Shown here in pieces: positions 1 through 8,600 of a stretch of DNA of 64,000 nt. The stretch covers positions 1 through 64,000 of the forward strand of contig CAVBQS010000052.1 of NCBI GenBank assembly GCA_963597615.1, written 5' to 3'. The stretch is from CAKRJP01 sp963597615. GTDB taxonomy: Bacteria > Bacillota > Clostridia > Lachnospirales > Lachnospiraceae. The notes under the pieces were generated by a model. The model saw only the letters and a program-made list of their open reading frames with translations. It searched no databases and was not told the DNA's origin. Position numbers and translations under genes: made by a program. Each line of letters opens with the position of its first letter. The stretch's first letter is position 1.

Positions 1-39
1 GAAACTAGTAAATTATTTTCAAACGAGGAAAGCGAAACA

Positions 40-168
40 ATGCGAGCAAAAGAGATTTTGAACCTTATCGACTGGCTTAGAAAACAGGGTTTTGATAATG
101 ACAAGGTTGTCGAGTGCTTGGAGTTTGTAGAAGGTAGGCAAGACCCAAAAAAAGAAAAAGACAACTAA
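40..168 (+). CDS. Small phage-type hypothetical protein (42 aa)
   Basis: The frame is open from base 1 to the stop at 166-168, so this could be the tail of a longer gene cut by the window edge. I prefer the ATG at 40 because GAGGAA lies about 9 bases upstream. The product is a 42-residue charged, helical-looking protein with two cysteine-free halves apart from one Cys and a Lys-rich end. I recognise no family. It sits upstream of other short phage genes and is followed by a hairpin terminator. The call rests on reading frame and ribosome site only. Confidence 0.5.
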   Translation: MRAKEILNLIDWLRKQGFDNDKVVECLEFVEGRQDPKKEKDN

Positions 169-197
169 ACAAAAACAATTAAATATCAACCAAGAAA

Positions 198-224
198 AAG
201 AGCTGTTTTATACGGCTCTTTTTT
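198..224 (+). terminator. Rho-independent terminator
   Basis: AAGAGC (198-203) pairs with GCTCTT (215-220) and runs into a T tract, just downstream of the small gene ending at 168. Confidence 0.65.
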
Positions 225-324
225 GCGTTGTTTGGTTGATTGTGGTATATATAAGGCGAACTATAAACAAGGCTTATAAAAAGGCTAAAATATATTAATA
301 TGACTAAATAAAAGGGGTGTTATT

Positions 325-1047
325 ATGGCAACAAAGAAAGCGGACGCAATGACGTTAGACCTAGCTAACTTTTACCAGATAGCTAGAGAATTAGTTATAA
401 CTTACTGTTGTGATAGGGATATAGATACAAAGAAAATAGAACCGTTGCAATGGAATGGGATACTATTATATATTTATGACAACTCACTAGGGTTAGATAA
501 GACTATCTTAAAGGATGTATACCCAGACTTAAACACATACGATATAGACAGGGTTATATCAGTGTATGAAGATTATAAAAGACTATGCTTTGAATATGGT
601 CAGATAATAAGCTTACAAGGGTTTAGTTATATATCTGGCATTGATGTTACAACTATTTACAAATGGGCTGATACTGATAGTTATATATATAATAATAGTA
701 TAGAGTATATAAAAGGGATAGAAAGTAAATATACTAATGAGGAGGGTATAGTTATAAATAATTCTTATCAATGGGACATAAGCTATAAGAGAAATTTATT
801 TGTCGTCAAGTCTTACGATTTTGTCAAGAATATCAAGAAAGATAATGAATACAGTTTAGAGTCTAGAATGCTAGATAGATATACTAACTCCATGAAAGTT
901 TTGCCAAGCTTAAACAGGTGGCACGGTTGGAACTTGCCACACGTTACGAGGGAAGAAGCACCCAAAAAAGCCTTGACAGCTTCAGAACTCCCAGACATCC
1001 CACAGATAGACACAACTAACCAAGACGCTATAGAATCAAAAGATTGA
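325..1047 (+). CDS. Phage protein, possible DNA-binding / small-terminase-like
   Basis: This 240-residue protein starts at an ATG preceded by AAAAGGGGTG. The middle (about residues 95-125, around GFSYISGIDVTTIYKWAD) reads like a helix-turn-helix with a Tyr/Trp recognition helix, a pattern I associate with small DNA-binding proteins of Gram-positive phages, including some small-terminase-like proteins. The C-terminal 45 residues are Pro/Glu/Thr rich and look disordered. It is separated by a terminator from the gene before and by 640 non-coding bases from the next. The family is not firmly recognised, and the terminase-subunit idea is an inference from the HTH and phage context. Confidence 0.5.
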   Translation: MATKKADAMTLDLANFYQIARELVITYCCDRDIDTKKIEPLQWNGILLYIYDNSLGLDKTILKDVYPDLNTYDIDRVISVYEDYKRLCFEYGQIISLQGFSYISGIDVTTIYKWADTDSYIYNNSIEYIKGIESKYTNEEGIVINNSYQWDISYKRNLFVVKSYDFVKNIKKDNEYSLESRMLDRYTNSMKVLPSLNRWHGWNLPHVTREEAPKKALTASELPDIPQIDTTNQDAIESKD

Positions 1048-1176
1048 TATATTTTAATATTAGTCATGTATAACCAGTAACCAAGCTAGGTTGTAGTAAT
1101 ATATATCAATTTGGTTGATGCAAATTATATACATCTATTGGACAAATTAGAGTTTGTCGTATAGATACATATGTTC

Positions 1177-1190
1177 GGAACACGTGTTTG
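1177..1190. promoter_or_regulatory. LexA/SOS-box-like dyad
   Basis: GGAACACGTGTTTG differs at two positions from the Gram-positive LexA pattern CGAAC-N4-GTTCG and contains the perfect 10-bp palindrome AACACGTGTT. The lambda-like logic of SOS control would fit a phage, but no promoter elements are obvious next to it. Confidence 0.25.
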
Positions 1191-1390
1191 ATTTTTCTGT
1201 TCTGTGAACTGGTGGCGGTTCCTTTAGGGGATTAATGGACTAGCTGAGTGGGCAGGGGTTTTATATTGCTAGCCCCAGTACCGACTAAGTCCCACAAATT
1301 TTCAAAAAACGAAAAAATCCCCGTTGGTAGGAAGTATATAGATATATATATATTATTCACTCCCCATGTAGGATATATAGCATATACTTT

Positions 1391-1470
1391 GGGTACTCAT
1401 GGGTACTGGTGGGTAGAACTGGGTATTCGGTGGTATTTGGTGGTATTAACAACTCCAAACTGGGTATTTG
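1391..1470. repeat. Helically phased 10-bp GGGTA-type direct repeats
   Basis: GGGTA begins at 1391, 1401, 1411 and 1421, and TGGTA at 1431 and 1441, an exact 10-bp period; a further TGGGTA follows at 1461. The first four units also give four GGG tracts with 7-base loops, a G-quadruplex-capable pattern. Exact helical phasing suggests an iteron-type protein-binding array. Confidence 0.6.
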
Positions 1471-1585
1471 TAAATTGTTTTTATAAAATACACGAATATT
1501 TGTTCGCAAAATGAAAATGCTGTGATTTAATTAAATTGTCATAGGGGTGTGACGGTCATTCATATTTGTTTTTTTATTGTGTGAT

Positions 1586-1628
1586 TGCGAGAGAACAGCT
1601 TTTGTTGCTTTTCACTGCTTCTCTCGCA
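1586..1628 (+). other. Hairpin upstream of the metallopeptidase-like gene
   Basis: TGCGAGAGAA (1586-1595) pairs perfectly with TTCTCTCGCA (1619-1628) around a 23-base loop. No T tract follows immediately, so it is not a clear terminator. It may be a leader structure or a protein site. Confidence 0.4.
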
Positions 1629-1687
1629 GTGGTAAAAAATTTTTCAGAAAAAAATCAAAAAAATCCCCATGACGGAAGAGGTTTTAC

Positions 1688-2062
1688 ATGAGCAACGTGA
1701 TTAGTGACAAGGATTGGTGTCCAGAAAGAGTATTGACAAGTAACACAGTTTGGGTTGATATCCTAGGTATGAAATGGTCGGTTGTTAGTGAAAACTTTGG
1801 GAATAAAGACTATGACGGAATGACAGACTTTACAACACGGACAATCAAGGTGAGAAATGATAATGTGCAAGAGTTTGATAATTTCAAGGAGTTGTACAAA
1901 AGAACTGTACGACACGAAGTCTTACATGCATTCATGATTGAGAGTGGACTTGATTCAAACTTTAATCACCCAGAATATGGACATGACGAAACATTTGTTG
2001 ATTGGGTGGCAATACAGTTTCCAAAAATCATGGTTGCGTATAGCAAGTTAGGAGTTTTATAA
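1688..2062 (+). CDS. Phage zinc-metallopeptidase-like protein
   Basis: This 124-residue protein carries the motif RHEVLHAFM (about residues 76-84), an HExxH-type zinc signature, with a further His/Asp/Glu cluster (EYGHDETFVDW) some 20 residues later that could supply the third ligand. The length and motif fit short phage SprT- or ImmA-like metallopeptidase domains, but the exact family is not certain. Its stop abuts the next gene, so the two are probably co-translated. Substrate unknown. Confidence 0.55.
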   Translation: MSNVISDKDWCPERVLTSNTVWVDILGMKWSVVSENFGNKDYDGMTDFTTRTIKVRNDNVQEFDNFKELYKRTVRHEVLHAFMIESGLDSNFNHPEYGHDETFVDWVAIQFPKIMVAYSKLGVL

Positions 2063-2407
2063 ATGGCTGAGAAGAAACATAAGCACGTATTTGTGATTGA
2101 CAATCAAGAGGACTTGGATGAAGTCTTGGAGATGTTAGGATATTTCGACTGTGACGAAGAAACAGAAGATATTGACGAAAAAGACGAGGAAAAAATTCTT
2201 TTCGGCAATTATCCTAAAGACTTTGACGAGGATGAAGATACAGAAGATGATTTGCCGTTTGGCATGGATGATGTAGAGTATTTTGAGCGTCAAGTTGATA
2301 GACTAGAGGAAATTCTAGCAAGAAAGAATGCCCAAATTGAGGAACTGGAAACAACGGTTGACGTGTTAAGTAAAAGAGTTGCGTTCGCAAAAGCGTATTG
2401 GCTATAA
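2063..2407 (+). CDS. Acidic coiled-coil phage protein
   Basis: The 114-residue product is very acidic, with runs of Asp/Glu through residues 13-70, then a heptad-like coiled coil (about 72-110: VDRLEEILARKNAQIEELE). It begins at the base after the previous stop and ends overlapping the next start by one base, so it belongs to a translationally coupled cluster. No family is recognised. The Asp/Glu-rich half is consistent with a DNA-mimic or a protein-binding region, but that is speculation. Confidence 0.55.
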   Translation: MAEKKHKHVFVIDNQEDLDEVLEMLGYFDCDEETEDIDEKDEEKILFGNYPKDFDEDEDTEDDLPFGMDDVEYFERQVDRLEEILARKNAQIEELETTVDVLSKRVAFAKAYWL

Positions 2408-2595
2408 TGACTTGGCACATGTTGATTGGCGGTAAAGAAATATCGGATGAATGTAGTCAATGCGGAGAAATACTTGCTTGTGAATTATTTAAACAAGGTC
2501 ACGGAATACACCAAGAAGAAAGGACAAGTATAACTGAAATGGTTGCTTGTCAAATGAAACACAGGGAGAAACGAGAGAATGAACATCAAGATTAA
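2407..2595 (+). CDS. Small Cys-containing phage protein
   Basis: A 62-residue protein from the ATG at 2407, which overlaps the stop of the preceding gene (TAATG). A TTG nine bases earlier is an alternative start. CSQCGEILAC near residues 15-24 is a CxxC-type pair with a third Cys, and a fourth Cys lies further on, so it may bind zinc. It overlaps the start of the dUTPase gene by 17 bases. No family is recognised. Confidence 0.5.
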   Translation: MTWHMLIGGKEISDECSQCGEILACELFKQGHGIHQEERTSITEMVACQMKHREKRENEHQD

Positions 2596-3040
2596 ATACC
2601 ATGTTGACGATTTAGAGAAACTTGATTATATCGGTGGCGAAAAGTCAGATTGGATTGATTTAAGATGTGCGGAAGATACGTTTATTCCCTTGGGGAGTAT
2701 GGCATATATAAACTTGGGTGTTTCGATGCAACTACCAGAAGGTTATGAAGCACACGTAGCACCAAGGAGCAGTACACCAAAGAAGTTTGGCATTGTATGT
2801 GCCAATAGCTTTGGAATTATTGATAACAGCTATTGTGGTGATAACGATATTTGGAAATTCCCTGCAATCTGCATTGAGGGAAACACAACACAGAATGGTG
2901 AATTTGGAACCTTGATTCATAAGAATGACAGGATTTGCCAGTTTAGAATCTTTGAGAAACAGCCATCTATCCAGTTTGAGGAAGTGGAAACACTTGGGAA
3001 TGCTGATAGAGGTGGGTTTGGTTCCACTGGTAAGAATTAA
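2579..3040 (+). CDS. dut: Phage dUTPase (dUTP diphosphatase)
   Basis: This enzyme hydrolyses dUTP to dUMP and pyrophosphate, keeping uracil out of phage DNA and supplying dUMP. The 153-residue length matches trimeric dUTPases, and the conserved motifs appear in order: an Asp-containing motif 1 (DLRCAED), motif 2 (APRSSTPKKFG), motif 3 with the catalytic-site region (NSFGIIDNSYCGDND), motif 4 (DRICQFRIF) and the C-terminal Gly-rich motif 5 (RGGFGSTG). Motif 3 has Cys-Gly-Asp-Asn where YRGE or YTGE-like sequence is usual, a modest deviation. It is preceded by GGGAGAAACGAG and overlaps the gene upstream. Confidence 0.88.
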   Translation: MNIKIKYHVDDLEKLDYIGGEKSDWIDLRCAEDTFIPLGSMAYINLGVSMQLPEGYEAHVAPRSSTPKKFGIVCANSFGIIDNSYCGDNDIWKFPAICIEGNTTQNGEFGTLIHKNDRICQFRIFEKQPSIQFEEVETLGNADRGGFGSTGKN

Positions 3041-3050
3041 TTAGCTTGCA

Positions 3051-3182
3051 ATGTATCACAAACATACAAGAGTCTTAAAGAATGGAGTTATCTATGAAAA
3101 TACGACTACCCACTCGGAATTAGATAACAACATAGGCAAGAAACTAGACAAAAAGATTTATAGAAGCTGTTTTATGACGTAA
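3051..3182 (+). CDS. Possible small phage protein (43 aa)
   Basis: An ATG at 3051 opens a 43-residue Lys/Thr-rich frame in the 250-base gap after dUTPase. The ribosome site is poor and no family is recognised. It is listed only because phage genes here are tightly packed; it may be non-coding. Confidence 0.25.
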   Translation: MYHKHTRVLKNGVIYENTTTHSELDNNIGKKLDKKIYRSCFMT

Positions 3183-3292
3183 AAGTCTAACAACGCAGTC
3201 CTCCGTAAAATTCATAAAATAAATATTCATTAAGTCGCTGTGAGTGGTAGCCTAAAAACTATCACTCGCATTATCACAGGAGAAGAATTATT

Positions 3293-3499
3293 GTGAGAAT
3301 TATTAATCAATTAGGGAATAGAGCAATCGAAGCTAGTTTGTATGATATTACCCTTGATGAACGTAGGATATTTGCTGAATGTTCTACAAAATCTTATCTT
3401 CTTGGAGAATACAAGACAGAAGAGAGAGCGGAAGAGGTATTTAACTGGATTTTTAAAGATTGCAATAGATTTGGCACAATCAAAATGCCAGAAGATTAA
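3293..3499 (+). CDS. Small phage protein (68 aa)
   Basis: It starts with GTG at 3293 behind CAGGAGAAG. The 68-residue product reads MRIINQLGNRAIEASLYD and later LGEYKTEERAEEVF, a short beta-rich half followed by an amphipathic helix ending in WIFKD. I have seen this pattern in small phage or prophage proteins that present a strand plus a helix, but I cannot name the family. It is followed by the structured, gene-free stretch 3500-3889. Confidence 0.5.
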   Translation: MRIINQLGNRAIEASLYDITLDERRIFAECSTKSYLLGEYKTEERAEEVFNWIFKDCNRFGTIKMPED

Positions 3500-3515
3500 A
3501 TTGTTGTCGTAGTAA

Positions 3516-3845
3516 GCTAGTTGTGTTTGCCTACTTGTCACAGCTAGCCTCCTTTCTAAAATTTTTTGACACTCGCCTAGTTATCCGTCAAAAGATAACT
3601 AGGGATTTGGGCGAGTTGCTGTGTCCCTTGCATTTTAAAACAGTGGTGCTAAAGGCAGTAACAGACGTGGATTTATCTTTTAAAAACCGTACCAAGACAC
3701 GAATCCACGTGCTAATGGAATGTAGTTTAACGAGTAAAACGCTTGCTTATTCAATGCTTGTTTTTAGGGGTATTTACAGGTTGAATTGGAAGGTGAGAGG
3801 TTACAGGTGCAAGTCCTGTCTTTCCGATTTGTGGAAAATCCACAA
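3516..3845 (+). ncRNA. Densely structured non-coding stretch
   Basis: Four hairpins and a tRNA-like fold follow each other. GCTAGTTGTG (3516-3525) pairs with CACAGCTAGC (3539-3548, one G-U). CCTAGTTATC (3576-3585) pairs with GATAACTAGG (3594-3603), enclosed by ACTCGCC (3571-3577) and GGCGAGT (3610-3616). ACGTGGATT (3665-3673) pairs with AATCCACGT (3702-3710). TTGTGGA (3829-3835) pairs with TCCACAA (3839-3845). The long frame across it (3523-3858) has no ribosome site. I infer a structured RNA or RNA-processing region. Confidence 0.4.
3716..3827 (+). tRNA. tRNA-like element, degenerate or interrupted
   Basis: TGGAATG (3716-3722) can pair with CTTTCCG (3820-3826) as a 7-bp acceptor with one G-U and one T-T. 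TA, then GTTT (3725-3728) and AAAC (3737-3740) form a 4-bp D stem around an 8-base loop. ACAGG/CCTGT (3803-3819) closes a 7-base loop TGCAAGT like a T arm. The anticodon-plus-variable region is about 61 bases, too long for a normal tRNA, no clean anticodon stem is seen, and CCA is not encoded. It is most likely a tRNA relic, an interrupted tRNA, or a mimic. Confidence 0.3.
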
Positions 3846-3889
3846 TATGTTATTCTAATTAAATAATTCTCCAAAATAAGGGTGGTAAA

Positions 3890-4093
3890 ATGTCAAGATA
3901 TCATAAAATAGGACATTGTGTTGTTGGTTTTTATGAGGACTCAAGGGAAGGTGGCAAAATTACCACCTTTATTTTTGATGATGAAGAACTAAAACCAATA
4001 TGTGAAGTCAAGGAAATAGGTGATAAATTGTATGAGTACTATACAAGAACGAGTAGAAGCACTAGCAACAAAGACGGTGGAGAGACCGATTGA
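3890..4093 (+). CDS. Small phage protein (67 aa)
   Basis: It starts at an ATG after AAGGGTGGTAAA. The product is a 67-residue protein with a beta-rich first half (GHCVVGFYED, ITTFIFDDEE) and a polar, probably disordered tail. The last 60 bases overlap the start of the next gene in another frame. No family is recognised. Its place immediately before the terminase genes is typical of small phage regulators, but function is unknown. Confidence 0.45.
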   Translation: MSRYHKIGHCVVGFYEDSREGGKITTFIFDDEELKPICEVKEIGDKLYEYYTRTSRSTSNKDGGETD

Positions 4094-4367
4094 TAGAGAT
4101 ACGTTTTATGAGTGGTACAATCGTTATGCTAGTAGGGAATGCATCATAGATGATGTGGCAAAGGGTGTCGGTATTAGTCACCAACTTGCTACCACCTTGA
4201 TATACGCTACGGCTTTTGGATATCCGTTGCCAAGATATCAATTTACTGATGAATGGACGGATGAAAAGTACGCAGAGTTAAAGGAAAAGCGTCGAAAAAG
4301 TGTAGATTATGCAAGGGGAGTAAGATTAGCACGCTTGGCAAAGGAAAAAGCAGAAAATGGCAAGTAA
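4032..4367 (+). CDS. Putative HTH protein upstream of terminase (small-terminase candidate)
   Basis: A 111-residue product from ATG 4032; a GTG at 4020 would add four residues. Residues about 28-60 (ECIIDDVAKGVGISHQLATT) look like a helix-turn-helix, followed by a Tyr/Trp-containing segment and a long basic helix (ELKEKRRKSVDYARG). It overlaps the large terminase start by 11 bases. An HTH protein translated just ahead of the large terminase is the usual place for the small terminase subunit, which recognises the packaging site; this assignment is by position and fold impression, not by a recognised family. Confidence 0.45.
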   Translation: MSTIQERVEALATKTVERPIDRDTFYEWYNRYASRECIIDDVAKGVGISHQLATTLIYATAFGYPLPRYQFTDEWTDEKYAELKEKRRKSVDYARGVRLARLAKEKAENGK

Positions 4368-5685
4368 GGAATTAATACGCAGAGTACAGGCATATGAAAA
4401 CGAATTAGATAAGTCTGTAGGTTTCGTGCCTATGATGGTTAATTACGTACAGGCTATTAAGACTGCATTTGAAGCAGAAGGAGACCATGAGTACGGATTA
4501 AAGCTGACTGAAAAGGCAAAAAAATACATAAATGATTTCTTGTTGCGTGAAAAGGGATATGATTTTTGGACGCTTGAGAACTGGTGCAAGGTTAATGGTG
4601 ATAATACGCAGATAATTGTTGATTTGTACTATGATGTGTTAAAGGCTGAGAGTTACGACAACTTGGAAAGCTTTATTTACTACATGGAGAAAAATCGTAT
4701 GCCAGATAAGCGTTTTTACAGACCTAGACGAAAGACTCTAAAGGTTGTTGTAGATGATTTGATGGACTTGGAAAACAGGAAATACAAGTTTTACGGCTTG
4801 TCTTTACCAAGTAGAACTGGAAAGAGTACCTTGTGTATCTTCTTCCTTGCGTGGGTATCAATGAAGAGACCTGATAGTCATAATGCAATGGGTGGACACT
4901 CTGGAATACTTGCTAAAGGCTTTTACAAAGAGTTGCTTAACCTGTTTGTGACGGAAGAATACACGTTTTGTGAATTATATCTGCATTGGAACCCTAAATT
5001 TGCAAAAAAGTCATTCCCTACAGACAAGAGTGCTGATGATTATACAATAACGCTTGGTCGACCAGATAGATTTGCTACCGTTACTTGTCGTGGTATTGAT
5101 GGAACATGGACAGGAGCGGTTGACGTTTCAAAAGATGGCTATTTGTACGTAGACGATTTAGTAAGAGATAGAGAACATTCTTTAAGTCCTACACGTATGG
5201 AGAATACGTATCAAGAATATCTAAACAAAATGGTTGACCGAAAGAATGACGGTGCTAGAGAACTAATGGTTGGTACACTTTGGAATGTACTTGACCCACT
5301 AGAACGCATGAGGGCACAATTTGAAGGTAATCCAGAATACTTTTTCAGAAAAATTCCTGCATTAGATGAAAATGATGAAAGTAATTTTGATTATGAGATA
5401 AATGGATTTTCTACAGGCTATTATCGAGAAATGCGAGAAAGACTAGATAAGGCTGAATGGGAAGCTAAATTTATGCAAAATCCGTATGTTCGTGAGGGAT
5501 TGTTATTTCCAAGTGAAGAATTGCGATTTTTTGACGGTAACATTGATGAAACAGCGGAAAGAAAGACGATTGCATTATGTGACCCTGCATTTGGCGGTGC
5601 TGATAGTTTGTCAATCTGCCGGCATATCTGGAGTGAAAGTCCAGGGAGAAGAGCCTGGGATAAAGGACAAAACAGTGACAGTTAG
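4357..5685 (+). pseudogene. Large terminase subunit, truncated in the nuclease domain
   Basis: The large terminase is the ATP-driven phage packaging motor. Walker A (SLPSRTGKST, about residues 149-158) and Walker B (DGYLYVDD, about 263-270) of the ATPase domain are intact, and the first Asp of the RNase-H-like nuclease is seen at CDPAFGGADSLS (about 408-419). Directly after this the phage-like sequence ends: the last 20 or so residues read out of frame into the adhesin gene and stop at 5685. The remaining nuclease acidic residues are missing, so DNA cutting should be lost. No portal or capsid genes follow. The gene is disrupted by the junction near 5613-5625. Confidence 0.75.
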
Positions 5686-8600
5686 GGTGGAATCTGTAGA
5701 ACACATTATGGTAAAACTAAATGATTTAGAAGACCAGGAAATTAAGGTTTCTCCTGGATTGGAAGTAAAGATTAATGTGAAGGCAGAAGATGGATATCAG
5801 ATAGACAAAGTCCAAGCTGAAGATTCTGAGGGTTATAAAGTGGAAGTGACTCGAGATGATTCTAGCTATTATGTCACAGCAGATACAGATTTAACTATTA
5901 AGGTTACGGTAAGTGATTTGCAAGTCGTAAAACCAGGTAGTGAAGATTTAGATGGTGAAACAAGTGATGTAGATGCTGATCCAGTAGAAAGTGGAACAGG
6001 AAGGGAAGCTCCCTATGATGCAGAAGAATTTAACAAACTCATAGAAAGTATTTGTGATTTTGGAAATGTATCAGATATTGCACCTATGGCAAATGTAGGA
6101 GAAGGAATCACCACCCTTCCTTCTATACATGATTATGGGATTTCGACACAGTTTGTACGATACTATCCAGATGGGTCTTATGTTGTAGAACGTCAGTACA
6201 ATGAAGGTCGTTTTACTACAACAGACGGAGAAGAAGTTTTTTGCTGTTATCCGGATTTTTACAACACTATGTATAAAGCCGGAGAATATGCAAGTTACGA
6301 TGCAACACGCAGATTTGATGAAGAAACAATTAAAACTATTGGTATGATGCTTTACTACTTTGATAATGAAGTGGCTTGTAGTGGGCTTAATGAACAACAA
6401 CGTTATCTAATAAGACAAAATGTGATTTGGAGTGTTGCAGGTCCTTATTGGGGATTAAATCCAGGTTGTACCATTGAGTCTGGGAATGGGGTATACGATG
6501 CTGATGGACATCTTATTTCCAGTATGGTAACAACAGCTTTGATTAATGGAGCACAGTTTGCAGCAGATCCAGATATCAGAGCAGAATTTAATTGTTGGGG
6601 AATCGTGTTTGAAGATGCAAACACCTTTGTAGGAAATGGAACCACACAGCTTTTGTCTCAGTTCTTCTATGAGCGGAAAGAAACCCCGAAAGAAGGAAAA
6701 GTTACCTTGCAAAAAGTCTCCTCTAATCCATATCTTACCGATGGAAACCCTAACTATAGCCTGGCAGGAGCTGTATACGAGGTGAAAAATTCTAACGGAG
6801 AGCTAGTTGGTACTCTTACAACTGATGAAGAGGGTAACACCGAGGCATTAAAAGTAAATGAGGGAACCTATTATGTAAAGGAGACTTTGCCGTCTCCTGG
6901 ATATGGTTGGGATTATACAGAATACACCGTAGAAGTTACCAGTGATGAAATAGCAACCGTGACCAGTGAGGAACCACCGTTGACTGACCCTCTGGGAATT
7001 AGCCTTACGAAGATTGCCCAGGATTCCAATGGGGCATCCGGTGTAAAGGGTCTTGAGGGTGCTCAGTTTGAAGTAAAATACTATGCCGTTAATCCAGATG
7101 TTTACAACAGTGCTGCTGATCTGTATGGAATAGATGCCACTAGGACTTGGGTGCTTGAGACAAAGTTTGATGAAGAAACAGGAAAATATAAGGCAAAACT
7201 AGAGGATGATTGGAAAATTTCCGGAGACGATTTTTATTACAATAACAACGAAGCTAAATGTCTTCCAATCGGAGTAATCACCGTGGAAGAAGTGGCAGCC
7301 CCAGAAGGCTATACCACTGAGAGCGCAGTTTTTAGCTCTGATTATATGACAGGTTCGGTTGAAGGCAAATATTTCTCCAAGGTACTTGGTAATGGAGAAG
7401 AAGCAAGACTGGATGGCGGTAATGAATATACCGTTTCTGATAAGAGTATCCGTGGCGGTGTAAAAGTTGCGAAATGGGATAAGGAGTTGAATGCTCAGAA
7501 CCCACAGGGTGATGGAACTTTAGAAGGTACTACTATCGATATCATCAACAAGAATGATTATGACGTAGTAGTAAATGGACAGTTTTATGGCAAAGATCAG
7601 ACGGTAATGATTCTTACTTCAGATGCAAATGGTAATGCGCAGACAGCAAATGACGCACTGCCTTATGGCCTTTACGAAGTAAAGGAAACTGGTGCTCCGA
7701 ATGGATACTTGAATGAGGGAAGTTCTATTTCCCAGGAAGTCTTTATTGCGGAAGATGGTGTAATCGTAGATTTAAACAATGATACCAATGCCATTAAGAA
7801 TAATGTTATCCGTGGTGGAGTAAAAGTTGCCAAATGGGATAATGGATTCAATACACAGGCCGCCCAGGGTGGTGCAAGCTTAGAGGGTGCTGAGTTCGCA
7901 ATTATTAGTCAGAATAACAACAATGTAATTGTAAATGGAAAGACCTACAAGAAGGGTGAGACTGTAGTAACTCTTAAGACAGATGCAAATGGTAATGCGC
8001 AGACTTCTAATACTTTATTACCATACGGTACTTATATCTTAAAAGAGACAAAAGCTCCTAACGGTTATCTGAGTCAGGGAACAAATCTTGCACAGACATT
8101 TACCATCCGTGAGAATGGAGTCATTGTTGATCTTAACAAAGATACTACTGCAGTGAAGAATGATGTGATCCGTGGTGGTGTACAGCTTGGTAAATGGGAT
8201 AACGAGTTAAATGCTCAGAATCCACAGGGTGATGCTGCTTTAGAAGGTACGGAGTTTGCCATTGTAAATGAAAATGCTCATGACGTAATTGTAAATGGAA
8301 AGACCTATAAGAAGGGTGAAGTAGTAGCAACACTTGTAACAGATAAAAATGGTATTGCAAAATCCGCAAAGGATTTTCTTCCATATGGTAAGTACAGCTG
8401 TAAGGAAACAAAGACACCTACTGGATACTTAGCAACAGGTTCCGGTCTTACAGGAACTTTCTCTATTACAGAGAACGAGAAAATTGTTGATCTGAATAAA
8501 AAGGATACAGCAATTAAGAATAACGTAATTCGTGGTGGAGTAAAACTTGCTAAGTGGGATAAGGAATTTAATTCCCAGAACCCACAGGGTAATGCAACAT

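Larger units (their letters stand above)
1048..1687 (+). other. 640-bp phage non-coding control region
   Basis: No credible gene was found here; an open frame at 1248-1514 has no ribosome site and translates a repeat array. The region holds an SOS-box-like dyad (1177-1190), a G-rich stretch around 1240-1280, a ten-base-period GGGTA array (1391-1470), a hairpin (1586-1628), and two copies of an A-rich block ending in ATCCCC (about 1300-1323 and 1643-1672). Such A-tract/CCCC blocks occur near packaging or replication signals of some phages, which is from memory. Its role is unknown. Confidence 0.5.

Noticed and set aside
1248..1514. An 88-residue open frame in the phage gap
   Set aside because: No ribosome site, and its second half is a translation of the GGGTA array.
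3523..3858. A 111-residue open frame over the structured region
   Set aside because: It lacks a ribosome site and spans several perfect hairpins and the tRNA-like element, so non-coding is more likely.
1..5620. An intact prophage
   Set aside because: No integrase, portal, capsid or tail genes are seen, and the terminase is cut; only a phage fragment is present.
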